From positions 1,736,001-1,800,000 of the forward strand of contig NZ_CP078078.1 in the NCBI RefSeq assembly GCF_023101205.1: a stretch of 64,000 nt of DNA, written 5' to 3'. This DNA is from Microbacterium aurugineum. GTDB lineage: Bacteria > Actinomycetota > Actinomycetes > Actinomycetales > Microbacteriaceae. The translations under genes were made by a program, and so were the position numbers. Positions 37,260-49,821 of this stretch are shown piece after piece (the stretch's first letter is position 1; each line of letters opens with the position of its first letter). The notes beneath the pieces are model-generated. The model searched no databases, was not told the origin of the DNA, and was given only the letters and a program-made list of their open reading frames with translations.

Positions 37260-38432
37260 CGAGCGTGTGCCTGTGCCGGCGCCGGATGCGCGGGCATAGG
37301 CATCGGCGATGACGGCGAGTACCGCATCGACATCCGCGGCCGTCGACGTGCGCCCCAGGGAGAACCGCAGCACACTGCGCGCCTCCCGCTCGCTCCGCCC
37401 CATCGCCATCACGACGTGTGAGGGCTCGGCCACCCCTGCCTGACACGCGGATCCTGTGGATGCGGCGACCCCGGCCACGTCGAGAAGGAACAGCAGGCTC
37501 TCCCCCACGGCACCGGGGAAGAGCACGTGCGCGTTGCCGGGCAGACGCTCGATCGGGTCGCCGAGGAGCACGGCGGAGGGCACAGCGGAGCGGATTCCCG
37601 TGATGAGGCGGTCGCGGAGACCGGCCAATCGTGCTGCCTCCTGTTCGCGCTCGGTCTCGGCGAGTTCGACCGCGGTGGCGAACGCCGCAGCTCCGGGGAC
37701 GTCTTGCGTCCCGGCCCGGAGCCCGCGTTGCTGGGCACCACCGCGCAACAGTGCCGTGATCCGTGCGGTGCGCGCAGCGACGAGGACTCCGACTCCCACG
37801 GGCGCGCCGATCTTGTGGCCGGCCAGGCTCATCGCCACGAGTCCGACACCGTCGGCGACGTCGCCACGCATCGAGCGGAACGACACCGGAACATGGCCGA
37901 GCGCGGCCACGGCGTCGAGGTGCAGCGGCACGCGGGCGATCGCCGCATAGCGGGCCAGCATCGCGGCCGGGTTGATCGTGCCCGCTTCGTTGTTCGCGAC
38001 GAGGGCCGTCGCGAGGGCGGCACCGGGAAGGCGTGCGGCGAAGACCTCGGGGTCTATCCGCGCGTGGGCGGTGACCGGCACCCGACGCAACTCGGCGCCG
38101 TCGTCGAGGAGAGCGGAGACGGTGTCCATCGTGGCGTGGTGCTCCGCCTCCGGCATCACGACCGCCGCTGTCCCGGTCGGGCGGGATCGCCACATCCCCT
38201 GCAGTGCCAGATTGATCGATTCGGTACCACCCGAAGTGAACACGATCTCGATGGGATCGGCGCCCAACACCGCGGCGACACGCTCGCGCGACTCCTCGAG
38301 CAGACGCCGGGCGTCCTGTCCTGCCCCATGTGTCGACGACGCGTTGCCCACGGTCTCGGAGGCATCCAGCCACGCGGCGCGCGCCTCCGGGCGCAGAGGC
38401 GTGGTCGCCGCATGATCGAGATAGTGCCGCAT
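37257..38432 (-). CDS. cysteine desulfurase (IscS/NifS-like)
   Basis: A 391-residue PLP enzyme that takes sulfur from cysteine as a persulfide and passes it to MnmA or Fe-S scaffolds. Visible: N-terminal YLDHAATTPLRPEA, GGTESINLAL, the EAEHHATMDTV stretch, NNEAGTINP, the PLP Lys in SLAGHKIGAPVGVG and the active Cys in STGSACQAGVAEPSHV. The ATG at 38432 is chosen from the family N-terminus (RHYLDHAATT); GAGAAT lies 6 nt upstream. Context with mnmA points to tRNA thiolation. Confidence 0.94.
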   Translation of the reverse strand: MRHYLDHAATTPLRPEARAAWLDASETVGNASSTHGAGQDARRLLEESRERVAAVLGADPIEIVFTSGGTESINLALQGMWRSRPTGTAAVVMPEAEHHATMDTVSALLDDGAELRRVPVTAHARIDPEVFAARLPGAALATALVANNEAGTINPAAMLARYAAIARVPLHLDAVAALGHVPVSFRSMRGDVADGVGLVAMSLAGHKIGAPVGVGVLVAARTARITALLRGGAQQRGLRAGTQDVPGAAAFATAVELAETEREQEAARLAGLRDRLITGIRSAVPSAVLLGDPIERLPGNAHVLFPGAVGESLLFLLDVAGVAASTGSACQAGVAEPSHVVMAMGRSEREARSVLRFSLGRTSTAADVDAVLAVIADAYARASGAGTGTRS

Positions 38433-38521
38433 CCTTCGATTCTCTCGCGAATCGGCCTCGGTCGGGGCGTGTGGGCGTGGAACCCGGTACGCCCGGAGAT
38501 GAGACGGCGACACATCGCCTC

Positions 38522-38527
38522 TAGTGT
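38522..38527 (+). promoter_or_regulatory. -10-like box for glgX
   Basis: TAGTGT, then GTACTC, then the ATG at 38534. Confidence 0.45.
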
Positions 38528-38533
38528 GTACTC

Positions 38534-40606
38534 ATGCCCGTGTCCCCTGCCCTCGCCGTGCCCGGCGGCTCCACTCTCGACCACCTCGGTGTCCGTCTCC
38601 ATGACGGCGTCGGCACGCTGCGCGTCTGGTCGCAGAACGCCTCCTCCGTCGAGCTCGTGGTGTTCGACGCCACCGACCTCGACTGGGCGACGGATGAGCT
38701 GGAACTCGAGCGCCGCCCCGGCGGTGTCTGGGAGATCACGACGGAGCTGTTGCAGCCCGGCGTGCGGTACGCCATCCGGGTCGGAGGGCCGCACGGGCCC
38801 GGGAACACCTTCAACCCGGAGACCCTCCTCCTCGACCCCTACGCCCGCGGCCTCGCTCAGGGCGACGGCTACGAGGAGTGGCGCTCGGTCGTGATCGTCG
38901 ACGGCTTCGACTGGGGCGACTCGCAGAAGCCCCGGGTGCCCCTGGATCGCACGGTCATCTACGAGGGCCACCTCAAAGGGCTCACCAAGCGTCACCCCGA
39001 CGTTCCTCCTGCTCTGCACGGCACCTACGCCGGTCTCGCGCACCCCGCGATGATCGAGTACTTCCACTCGCTCGGGATCACGTCGATCGAGCTTCTGCCC
39101 GTGCATGCCTTCGTGCCGGAGCCCCGCCTGCTCGAGCGTGGCCTCACCAATTACTGGGGCTACAACACCCTGAACTTCTTCACCCCGCACACGGCCTATG
39201 CCACCGAGGAGGCCCGCAAGGAGGGCCCCGAGGCCGTGCTCGCCGAGTTCAAGGGCATGGTCAGGCTGCTGCATGAAGCCGGTCTCGAGGTGATCCTCGA
39301 CGTCGTCTACAACCACACGTCGGAAGAAGGCATCGGCGGTCCCCGCTCGAGTCTGCGCGGCATCGACAACGCTTCCTACTACCGACAGGACGAGTCCGGG
39401 GTCTACATCGACACCACGGGGTGCGGGAACACTCTGAACACGGCCACCGACGCCGGTGCGAGGCTCGTGCTCGATTCCCTCCGCTACTGGGCGCAGGAGA
39501 TGCAGATCGACGGCTTCCGCTTCGACCTCGCGACCGCGATCGCGCGGGACGGCACGCACACCTACACACCCGATCATCCGCTCCTCGCAGCCATCGCGAA
39601 CGACCCGATCCTGGCGGACACCAAGCTCATCGCCGAGCCGTGGGACGTCGGACTCGGCGGCTGGCAGACGGGGCACTTCCCGACCGGCTGGCAGGAATGG
39701 AACGACCGCTACCGTGACCGCGTGCGCAACTTCTGGCTGAGCGACATCGACTACGCGCGTCGCGCCTCAGCACCGGTGGGGATCGGCGGGTTCGCGACGC
39801 GGCTCGCCGGCTCCTCGAACACGTTCAGCGAGGAGCGCGGTCCCCTCGCCAGCGTGAACTTCATCACCGCGCACGACGGTTTCACCCTGCACGACCTCGT
39901 CTCCTATGACGTGAAGCACAACGAGGCCAACGGGGAGCACAACCGCGACGGCGCCGACATGAACCGCGCGTTCAACCACGGGATCGAAGGCCCGACGGAC
40001 GACCCGACGATCCTGGCCGCACGGCGCAAGGCCATGCGCAACCTCCTGGGGACGCTCCTGCTGTCCGCGGGCGTGCCGATGCTCACGGCCGGTGACGAGG
40101 TCGGACGCACACAGCGCGGCAACAACAACGCCTACGCGCAGGACTCCGCCCTCACGTGGCTCGGGTGGGAGTTCGAACCGTGGCAGGAGGATCTGCGCGC
40201 GCATGTCTCCCGCCTGACCCGGCTGCGGCAGGAGAACCCCGCGCTCCGTCCCAGTCGCTATGCCCGACTGGGTGAACACATCCCGAACGCCTCCGTCATG
40301 GACTGGTACGACCAGAACGGCGAGACGATGGAGCAGAGCCAATGGGCGGATCCCGGCAACCGCACCCTGCAGTACGTCGCGGCATCCACTCCTGACGCCG
40401 AGGCGTACAACCGCATCCTGCTCATCGTGCACGGAACCGAGTCACCGATCGACGTGCGTCTCCCGGAGGAGATCGAGGATGCGACGCGCTTCGTCTCGTT
40501 GTGGTCGAGTGCGCAGGAGCGTCCCTCCGACGACGAGGAGGTCTTCGCCCCCGGAGACGTCCTGCCCGTATCGGGCACGTCGATGAGGCTGTTCCGGGTC
40601 GAATGA
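38534..40606 (+). CDS. glgX: glycogen debranching enzyme (GlgX/TreX)
   Basis: A 690-residue GH13 isoamylase-type enzyme that cuts alpha-1,6 branches of glycogen. An N-terminal CBM48-like domain (residues about 15-120) precedes the barrel. Barrel motifs are clear: DVVYNHTSEE, GFRFDLAT (nucleophile Asp near 330), KLIAEPWDVG (acid Glu near 367) and NFITAHDGFTL. GCGNTLN is typical of GlgX. It opens a run with glgE and glgB, with a 65-nt gap before glgE. Starts at ATG 38534. Confidence 0.95.
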   Translation: MPVSPALAVPGGSTLDHLGVRLHDGVGTLRVWSQNASSVELVVFDATDLDWATDELELERRPGGVWEITTELLQPGVRYAIRVGGPHGPGNTFNPETLLLDPYARGLAQGDGYEEWRSVVIVDGFDWGDSQKPRVPLDRTVIYEGHLKGLTKRHPDVPPALHGTYAGLAHPAMIEYFHSLGITSIELLPVHAFVPEPRLLERGLTNYWGYNTLNFFTPHTAYATEEARKEGPEAVLAEFKGMVRLLHEAGLEVILDVVYNHTSEEGIGGPRSSLRGIDNASYYRQDESGVYIDTTGCGNTLNTATDAGARLVLDSLRYWAQEMQIDGFRFDLATAIARDGTHTYTPDHPLLAAIANDPILADTKLIAEPWDVGLGGWQTGHFPTGWQEWNDRYRDRVRNFWLSDIDYARRASAPVGIGGFATRLAGSSNTFSEERGPLASVNFITAHDGFTLHDLVSYDVKHNEANGEHNRDGADMNRAFNHGIEGPTDDPTILAARRKAMRNLLGTLLLSAGVPMLTAGDEVGRTQRGNNNAYAQDSALTWLGWEFEPWQEDLRAHVSRLTRLRQENPALRPSRYARLGEHIPNASVMDWYDQNGETMEQSQWADPGNRTLQYVAASTPDAEAYNRILLIVHGTESPIDVRLPEEIEDATRFVSLWSSAQERPSDDEEVFAPGDVLPVSGTSMRLFRVE

Positions 40607-40659
40607 CACCCGGCTCCGACGCACCTCACGGCGCGCTACCCGCGATCACGTCCGCGCGG

Positions 40660-40665
40660 TAGATT
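40660..40665 (+). promoter_or_regulatory. -10-like box for glgE
   Basis: TAGATT, then CGGGAT, then the GTG at 40672. Confidence 0.5.
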
Positions 40666-40671
40666 CGGGAT

Positions 40672-42740
<2,069 letters not shown>

Positions 42741-42744
<4 letters not shown>

Positions 42745-44945
42745 GCTACGCGGAAGACGTCGCCGCATCCACCGAATGGGAGGCGGTCTCGTCGGCCACC
42801 CACCATGATCCGCATTCCGTGCTCGGTGCACATGCCCACCAGGACGCCGCCGACCGGACGGTGACCGTCATCCGCGTCCGACGCCCTCTCGCGTCGGAGG
42901 TCGCCGCCGTCTTCGATGATGGAACCAGACTCGAACTCTCCCACGCCGCGCACGGCATCTGGGAGGGGCAGCACGTCGGTCCCCCTCTCCCCTACCGGGT
43001 CGCGACGCGCTACGCCGATCACGCGGAAACCGTCGTGGGCGATCCTTATCGGCACCGTCCCACCCTCGGCGACCTCGACCTGCATCTGATCGCCGAGGGG
43101 CGTCACGAACGCCTCTGGGAGGCGCTGGGGGCGCACCCCCGGACCTCGGAGGGCGAGCCGGGCGTCTCCTTCGCCGTCTGGGCGCCCAACGCCACCGCGT
43201 TGCGCGTGGTGGGTGACCACAACGACTGGAACGGCGAAGCCCACGCGATGCGTTCGATGGGGGTGAGTGGAGTCTGGGAGCTCTTCATCCCGGACCTGTC
43301 GGTCGGCACCCGGTACAAGTACCAGATCCGTACGCGTGACGGGGCATGGATCCTCAAGGCCGACCCCATGGCGCTCGCCGCCGAAGTTCCTCCGGACACG
43401 GCCTCCGTGGTGACTTCCTCGTCCTATGCCTGGTCCGACGGTGCGTGGATGACCCGGCGTGCGGCAACGCATGCCGTCGCGCAGCCACTCTCGATCTACG
43501 AGCTCCACGTCGGGTCCTGGCGTTCCGGACTCGGGTATCGCGAGCTCGCGGGTCCGCTGATCGACCATGTGACGGCGGCAGGGTTCACCCATGTCGAGTT
43601 CATGCCTCTGGCCGAGCATCCGTTCGGCGGCTCGTGGGGCTACCAGGTGAGCGGGTACTACGCGCCGACGAGCCGGTTCGGCAGCCCCGACGATCTGCGC
43701 TACCTGATCGATCGTCTGCATCAGGCCGGTATCGGCGTCATCATGGACTGGGTGCCGGGGCACTTCCCGAAGGACGCGTTCGCCCTCGCCCGCTTCGACG
43801 GTCAGCCGCTGTACGAGCACCCCGATCCGCGCCGCGGCGAACACCAGGACTGGGGAACGCTCATCTTCGACTACGGACGCCCCGAGGTCCGAGGATTCCT
43901 GGTCGCCAACGCTCTCTACTGGCTCAGAGAGTTCCACGTCGACGGGCTGCGGGTCGACGCGGTCGCTTCGATGCTCTATCTCGACTACTCCCGCGAGGCC
44001 GGCCAATGGGAGCCCAACATCCACGGCGGACGCGAGAACCTCGAAGCGATCCGGTTCCTGCAGGAGGTCAACGCCACCGCCTACCGCCTGCATCCGGGGA
44101 TCATGATGATCGCCGAGGAATCAACCAGCTTCCCGGGCGTCACCGCCCCCACCGATCACGCGGGGCTCGGGTTCGGCTTCAAGTGGAACATGGGGTGGAT
44201 GAACGACTCGCTCCAGTACATCTCACGTGATCCCATGTACCGCTCGCATCATGAGGGCGAGATGACGTTCTCGTTCGTCTATGCCTTCGGCGAGAACTAC
44301 CTGCTGCCAATCAGCCACGACGAGGTCGTGCACGGCAAGGGGAGCCTGCTCACGAAGATGCCGGGCGATCACTGGCACAAGCTCGCCAACACCCGCGCGT
44401 ACCTCGCATACATGTGGGGGCACCCGGGCAAGAATCTCCTGTTCATGGGACAGGAGTTCGGTCAGCTCGCCGAGTGGTCGGAGAGTCGCGAACTCGATTG
44501 GTGGCTTCTCGACCAGCCCTCGCATCTGCAGTTGCAGGATTTCGTGGGCGCGATGAACCGGACCTATCGCGCACAGGCACCGCTCTGGGCGCGGGACAAC
44601 GACGGGTCCTCCTTCCATCGACTCGGTGCGCCGAACTGGAATCCGTCCGTGATCGCGTTCGAGCGGCGCGACGACCACGGAGGACGCTTGGTCGTCGTCA
44701 GCAACTTCGCCGGCGTCGAGCACGCCGGCTATCGCCTCGAGCTCCCCCGGGAAGGGGTGTGGCAGGAGGTGCTCAATACAGACGCCGCCGAGTACGGCGG
44801 CCGAGGCTCGGGAAACCTCGGCATGGTCTTCGCGAGCGCGGATGAGGGCGCCGCTCCCACCGCGGCGGTGACACTCCCCGCGCTCTCGACGCTCTGGCTG
44901 CGCCATCAGCCCGAGCCGCACGTGCCCACCGTGAGTCACGGGTGA
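42741..44945 (+). CDS. glgB: 1,4-alpha-glucan branching enzyme
   Basis: A 734-residue GH13_9 branching enzyme that makes alpha-1,6 branches on the glucan made by GlgE. Two N-terminal beta domains (about 20-225), then the barrel with [37 protein letters not shown] (nucleophile Asp near 404), MMIAEEST (Glu near 458) and [13 protein letters not shown], then the C-terminal beta domain. Full family length. The ATG overlaps the glgE stop (ATGA), so the two are coupled. Confidence 0.97.
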
Positions 44946-44973
44946 CAGTGCACCCGACCGGTTCCCGTCTTCC

Positions 44974-45903
44974 CTAGAAGAGCAGCGAAGAGAGCCGGTT
45001 GCGGGCGGAGACGACGCGCGGGTCGGCTGCCCCGATGAGTCCGAACAACTCGACCAGGCGCTCCCTGACAGGAGTGCGCTCATCGGAGGGCAGCTGCGCG
45101 AAGAGGTCGAGCAGTCGACCGAACGCATCGTCGACGTGGCCTCCCGAAAGGTCGAGATCCGCGACATCGAACTGCGCCTGGACATCGAGCGGACGCTCGG
45201 CGGCGGCCGCACGGGCCACCTGCAGATCGAGCCCCTGGACGCGATCGAGAAGGCGCACCTGTCCCAGTCCGGCGAGGGCTTCCTCGTCGCGCGGGTTCTC
45301 GGCCAGTGCCTTCTCGTACGCGCGGATCGCGGCGGCGTAGTCCCCAACCTCGATCGCGGCGAAGGCCTCGGCGTGCAGCGGCGGAAGCTCCGGCTCCTCC
45401 GGTGCACTCGGTGCGTCAGCAGCCGCCGTCTCCTCGACCGCGAGAGTGCCGGTGACACCGTTCTGTGCGGCGACCTGCAAGAGCTGGGCAAAGACCTCTC
45501 GCACCTGCTGCTCCGGCACCGCACCGGTGAACATTGGCACGGGCTGGCCGGCGATCAACGCGACCACCATCGGAATCGACTGCGCCCGGAAGCTCTGCGC
45601 GAGCTGCGGGTTCGCATCGACATCGACCTTCGCCAACAGGACGCGACCGCCGAGTTCGCGGGTCACCTTCTCGATGATCGGGCTGAGCTGCTTGCACGGA
45701 CCGCACCACTCCGCCCACAGGTCGACGACGACCGGCACCGTGCGCGAGAGCTCGAGGATCTGGCCGAACGTCTCATCAGTGGCGTCGACCACGACGTCGA
45801 CGACGCCGGGCGTGGCCGTGCTCTCGGACGGCGACGCCGGCCGGTTGCGGAGGCTCGAAAGGTCCACCGCGCCACGCAGCGCGGCCGGGGAGATTTCACT
45901 CAC
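44974..45903 (-). CDS. thioredoxin-TPR protein (YbbN/CnoX-like)
   Basis: A 309-residue protein with a thioredoxin domain (about 35-145, active site WAEWCGPCKQLSP) followed by an Ala/Glu-rich linker and a helical TPR-like region from about 180 (EAFAAIEVGDYAAAIRAYEKALAENPRDEEALAGLGQVRL). This layout is that of YbbN/CnoX co-chaperones, which protect proteins from oxidative damage. No signal peptide is seen, so cytosolic. The GTG at 45903 overlaps the stop of the upstream membrane-protein gene by 4 nt. Confidence 0.9.
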   Translation of the reverse strand: MSEISPAALRGAVDLSSLRNRPASPSESTATPGVVDVVVDATDETFGQILELSRTVPVVVDLWAEWCGPCKQLSPIIEKVTRELGGRVLLAKVDVDANPQLAQSFRAQSIPMVVALIAGQPVPMFTGAVPEQQVREVFAQLLQVAAQNGVTGTLAVEETAAADAPSAPEEPELPPLHAEAFAAIEVGDYAAAIRAYEKALAENPRDEEALAGLGQVRLLDRVQGLDLQVARAAAAERPLDVQAQFDVADLDLSGGHVDDAFGRLLDLFAQLPSDERTPVRERLVELFGLIGAADPRVVSARNRLSSLLF

Positions 45904-47840
45904 TTGATCACCTTCACGGAGAGGAGGTCCTGGTGGACTGCCAGGAGTCGGATCTGTTCCGTCGATCCCTGTGCGGGGACCGAGAAGAACAGCTGGAACT
46001 CGTACGTCGTCTCGACGCCCTTCGCGGACTCGGTCGCCCCCGTCAGCGCCTTCGCCTCGGCGTTGTCACCGAATCGGATCACCACATCCGACGACGTCGG
46101 AGTCACGGTCTCCTTGTCGGTGAGAGACACGGCGACGATCGCACCACTATCGAGAGTGGTCATCGAGATGGGCTCGGCTGTCGTCGGGGACATGTCGAAG
46201 GCTGCCTTCGACGTCTCTGACGCCCCCTTGTCGGCGAGGTTCTTCACGACGGCCTGCCTGCTGTCGGTGATCGAGCTCGCGAGATTCAACGCGAGGTCGT
46301 CGAAGAGACCGTAGTACTCGCTCTTCTCCCCGGCATCGACGACATCGGCGAAAGCCGGAGCGAGCTCAGCCGGTGGAAGCGTCAGGAAGGCGGAGTCGGA
46401 CGGCACGAGGGAGGTGCCGAGCCAGGTGGCTGCGACGTCGGGGAACACAGCGTCCGCCGACATCTCCGCCATGTTGCTGATCCGGTAGTTCGACCACGGA
46501 TCCGCCTGCGTCATCATGAGGAGGACCGGGGGCACGGTGTCGTCACCGGTGCTCTTCGACAGCATGAGGACCGTGCGGGGCCAGCGGTCGGTGGCCTCGG
46601 GGAGCACCACCTCGAAGTCGTCGGTCGGGATGGCTGCGGGTAGCGCCATGTCCGCGATCTTCGACCGCAATGCATACTCCGTGGTCCGCGCGGCGAGTGC
46701 GGGGCCGTCGAGACGAGTGGTCGCGAGGTCGAGGTCGAGCGCGGAGTCCGCTTCGGCGACGGTCTCGGACGCGGACTGCAGGATGCGCTTGGCCTGCGAC
46801 TCCGTCACAGCGGGCGGCTTCTGGTTCTCGGGGGCGATCACCGTCGGGCTCGGCGACGGAGACGCCGAAGCGCCGTCGAACTGGGGCCAGGAGTCCGCCG
46901 AGCATCCGGCAGCGAGGACGGCCGTCAGACCGAGTGCCGGGAGTGCCAGCATCCGACGCCGCCGCATCGGGCGCGCCGCTCGCATGGCGTTCTTCGAGTC
47001 GCTTCCCTTGTGATCGTCCACGATCTCCGCATCTTCGGTCCCGTCGTCCGATGCTCCGTCGACGGAAGTCTGAGATTCCGATGTATCGTTCCCGGCTTCG
47101 AGTGCTGCGCGCTCCGCGGGCGGAAGCGCGGCGACGTCGATCGGCTCGGTCGCCGGAAGCGGGCCGGGACCCTTGCGACGAGGGCCGCGTCCTCGCCGCT
47201 GATGGCGGATCCCCAGCACGTACAGGATGAGTCCGATCAGCAGCACGATGCCACCGGCGACCATCAGCGGCCCTGCCAGAGGCGTCTTCGTGTCCAACGG
47301 CCAGGAGACCGTGATCTGGTCGGGCGCGTCGAGCGTGCCGTCGTAGGCGATCAACGTGCTCGTTCCCTCGGGCAACTGGATCTTGTCGACGGTGAGGAGG
47401 TTCTCATCCTCGAAGGAGTCCAGCCACAGGTCGGACCCTCGCGGGTCGCGGCCTACGGGTTCCTCGGTAGCCCCATCGCCCGCGTCCTCACCGGCGTCCG
47501 TCGAATCCGAGTCTTCGGGTGCCGTGACGTGCTCGACCGACAACTCGCCCTCGTCGTCCACCGTCACCCGGTTGTAGTCGGAGTCAGCCAGCCAGGCCTC
47601 CATGTCGGCGGTCCGACCGTAACTGCTGAAGATGTCTCCCTGGCCGCGGACGATCAGCTTCTGCGCACCCGGGTTCGTCCGCAGGACGTCGCCATCCAGC
47701 AGCACGAACGGTGCGGGCTCATCGATCTCGACCTGCGTCTGCTGCGAGTCGGGCCCCATGAATATGGTGCGCTGGGCGATACCCGCCCCGATCAGCACCG
47801 CGGCCAGCACGAAGGCCACCACGGCCCATACGAAACGCAC
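45900..47840 (-). CDS. large membrane protein with an internal lipobox-like segment
   Basis: A 646-residue protein with no recognised function. It reads as two parts. Part one has an N-terminal membrane span (FVWAVVAFVLAAVLIGAGI), an extracytoplasmic domain of about 160 residues and a second span (LMVAGGIVLLIGLILYVLG, about 192-210), then a charged linker. Part two starts with a signal-like segment, four Arg followed by LALPALGLTAVLAAGC (Cys313), a perfect lipobox, then a Ser/Pro-rich linker and a domain of about 310 residues. An internal ATG at residue 286 could start a separate lipoprotein. I chose GTG 47840 because GAGGAG lies 7 nt upstream; an in-frame GTG 15 nt earlier is possible. Coupled to the thioredoxin-TPR gene. 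Confidence 0.8.
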   Translation of the reverse strand: MRFVWAVVAFVLAAVLIGAGIAQRTIFMGPDSQQTQVEIDEPAPFVLLDGDVLRTNPGAQKLIVRGQGDIFSSYGRTADMEAWLADSDYNRVTVDDEGELSVEHVTAPEDSDSTDAGEDAGDGATEEPVGRDPRGSDLWLDSFEDENLLTVDKIQLPEGTSTLIAYDGTLDAPDQITVSWPLDTKTPLAGPLMVAGGIVLLIGLILYVLGIRHQRRGRGPRRKGPGPLPATEPIDVAALPPAERAALEAGNDTSESQTSVDGASDDGTEDAEIVDDHKGSDSKNAMRAARPMRRRRMLALPALGLTAVLAAGCSADSWPQFDGASASPSPSPTVIAPENQKPPAVTESQAKRILQSASETVAEADSALDLDLATTRLDGPALAARTTEYALRSKIADMALPAAIPTDDFEVVLPEATDRWPRTVLMLSKSTGDDTVPPVLLMMTQADPWSNYRISNMAEMSADAVFPDVAATWLGTSLVPSDSAFLTLPPAELAPAFADVVDAGEKSEYYGLFDDLALNLASSITDSRQAVVKNLADKGASETSKAAFDMSPTTAEPISMTTLDSGAIVAVSLTDKETVTPTSSDVVIRFGDNAEAKALTGATESAKGVETTYEFQLFFSVPAQGSTEQIRLLAVHQDLLSVKVIK

Positions 47841-48021
47841 GAATAGTCTCCTCACGCATCACCGGCATCTGCCCGCGACGCAACACTCGACATTTCAGAC
47901 TAGCGAAATCAGCTGTGTGTTGCCCACGAGGAGGTGCAGTGCGGGCAGGAAACGGCACGTCGCCCGCTGCTCGAGGCTCCCGCTCGGTAGCCTTGCTGCA
48001 GCCGTTTCGAGGAGTCCACAG

Positions 48022-49083
48022 ATGAAGATCCACAATCCCTTCCGCACCGCGCTGGTGGCGACCCTCGGAGTGGGGTTGGGGATCCTGCTGATCAGCAGCG
48101 TGCAGACGCTCTCCACGGTGCTCCTCTACGTCGGCACCGCGCTCTTCCTCAGCCTGGGCCTGGATCCGCTGGTCTCGTTCCTCGAACGCCGCAAACTCCC
48201 CCGGTGGCTCGCCGTGCTGGTGACCATCGTCGCTGTCCTCGCCGTGTTCAGTGGGATCGTCCTGATCATCCTCCCGGTGCTGGTGGACCAGATCTCTCAG
48301 CTCATCGCACAGATCTCGGCGATCGTCTCACGCGGGAACCTGATCCCCGATCTCAAGGAGTGGATGCAGGCCACGTTCCCCAACCTGCTCGTCGATGACG
48401 TCTTCACCTACGTGACGGAATGGCTCACGACGAACCTGGCCGAGATCGGCGGCTCGATCGGTCAAGGGGTCCTCGTCGCGAGCGGCGCCGTCCTCAGTGG
48501 ACTCTTCGGGGCGTTCATCGTGCTCATCCTGACGATCTACCTGACCGCGTCGACCCCCTCCCTCAAGCGCGCCGTCTACCAGCTCGCCCCGGCCTCGAAG
48601 CGCGATCGGTTCATCGACCTCTCCGAGCAGATCACCGACTCGGTCGGCTACTACGTGATGGGCCAGGTCTCCCAGGGTGTGCTCAACGGCGTCCTGAGCG
48701 CCATCTTCCTCTCCATCATCAATGCGCCGTTCCCCACGGTCCTCGCGATCATCGCGTTCTTCTTCTCGCTGATCCCGCTCGTCGGCACCCTGACGGGCTC
48801 GACGATCATCGTGCTCGTATGTCTCATCCCCGGACTCGGCTCGCCGGGAATCGCGATCGCCGCTGCCATCTACTACTTGATCTACATGCAGATCGAGGCG
48901 TACGTGATCTCCCCGCGCATCATGAGTCGTGCGGTCTCCGTTCCGGGCGCCGTCGTGGTCGTCGCCGCACTCGCCGGAGGAAGCCTGCTCGGGCTGCTGG
49001 GGGCGCTCATCGCGATCCCCGTCGCCGCGAGCATCCTGATCATCTACCGTCAGGTGCTCATCCCCCGCATGAACGAGCTCTGA
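48022..49083 (+). CDS. AI-2E family transporter (PF01594)
   Basis: A 353-residue polytopic membrane protein with about seven to eight hydrophobic spans. The family pattern is visible: LYVGTALFLSLGLDPLVSFLERRKLPRWLAVLVT, the soluble VDQISQLIAQISAIVSR part, GAFIVLILTIYLTA, GYYVMGQVSQGVLNGVL and the PLVGTLTGSTIIV...AYVISPRIMSRAVSVPG end. Members export autoinducer-like compounds or act as Na+/H+ antiporters, so the name is not a proven function. The ATG at 48022 has GAGGAG 9 nt upstream, giving it a leader, unlike many neighbours. Confidence 0.9.
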   Translation: MKIHNPFRTALVATLGVGLGILLISSVQTLSTVLLYVGTALFLSLGLDPLVSFLERRKLPRWLAVLVTIVAVLAVFSGIVLIILPVLVDQISQLIAQISAIVSRGNLIPDLKEWMQATFPNLLVDDVFTYVTEWLTTNLAEIGGSIGQGVLVASGAVLSGLFGAFIVLILTIYLTASTPSLKRAVYQLAPASKRDRFIDLSEQITDSVGYYVMGQVSQGVLNGVLSAIFLSIINAPFPTVLAIIAFFFSLIPLVGTLTGSTIIVLVCLIPGLGSPGIAIAAAIYYLIYMQIEAYVISPRIMSRAVSVPGAVVVVAALAGGSLLGLLGALIAIPVAASILIIYRQVLIPRMNEL

Positions 49084-49098
49084 GGCGAGGCGGAGGGC

Positions 49099-49821
49099 TC
49101 AGTCGGCCTCGGGCCAGTGCGTCGCCAGCGGGAGCGCGGACGGGTTCACCGCCGCCACGATCTCGGTGAGCACACGCCGGGTCTGCGTCTCCCCGACCCA
49201 CAGATGCTTGCCGCCGTCCACGGCGATCAGATTCGCGTGCGGGATCGACGCGAACCGTTCACGTGCCTCGTCCGGACGCAGGTAGTCGTCGAGTTCCGGC
49301 ACCAGGATCACCACGGGCACGTCGACCGCACCCCAGGCAGCGACTTCCGCGTCCGTCGCGCGGTGCAAGGGCGGGGAGAGCAGGATGATGCCGGCGATGT
49401 CATGGTCGCGACCGTACTTGAGGGCGAGCTCCGTACCGAACGACCATCCGACGAGCCAGGGATTCGGCAAGGCGCGGTCACGGACGAAATCCATCGCCGC
49501 CGCCACGTCGAACTGCTCGGCGGCACCACCGTCGAACGCGCCATCGCTGGTCCCGCGCGGCGATGTCGTTCCGCGGGTGTTGAAGCGCAGGACCGCGAGG
49601 TCGGCAAGAGCAGGCAGGCGCGCCGCTGACTTACGGATGATGTGGGAGTCCATGAAGCCGCCCGCGGTGGGCAACGGGTGCAGCGTCACGAGCGTCGCCA
49701 CCGGTGCGGTCTCCTGCGGCACGGCGAGCTCGCCGACGAGCGTGAGCCCGTCCGCGGTCGTCAGCTCGATGTCCTCGCGCTGCGCCGGAAGCTCCAACGG
49801 TCCTCGGATCTCCATGCTCAC
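49099..49821 (-). CDS. alpha/beta-hydrolase-fold protein
   Basis: A 240-residue cytosolic alpha/beta hydrolase. The nucleophile elbow is LVGWSFGTELAL (Gly-Trp-Ser-Phe-Gly) and the oxyanion side has TLHPLPTAGGFMDSHIIRKSAARL, as in the COG2945-type hydrolases. A late Asp (VPELDDYLRPDEARERF) and His (GGKHLWVG) complete the triad. Substrate unknown. GTG 49821 overlaps the upstream gene stop; ATG 49815 is an alternative. Confidence 0.87.
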   Translation of the reverse strand: MSMEIRGPLELPAQREDIELTTADGLTLVGELAVPQETAPVATLVTLHPLPTAGGFMDSHIIRKSAARLPALADLAVLRFNTRGTTSPRGTSDGAFDGGAAEQFDVAAAMDFVRDRALPNPWLVGWSFGTELALKYGRDHDIAGIILLSPPLHRATDAEVAAWGAVDVPVVILVPELDDYLRPDEARERFASIPHANLIAVDGGKHLWVGETQTRRVLTEIVAAVNPSALPLATHWPEAD

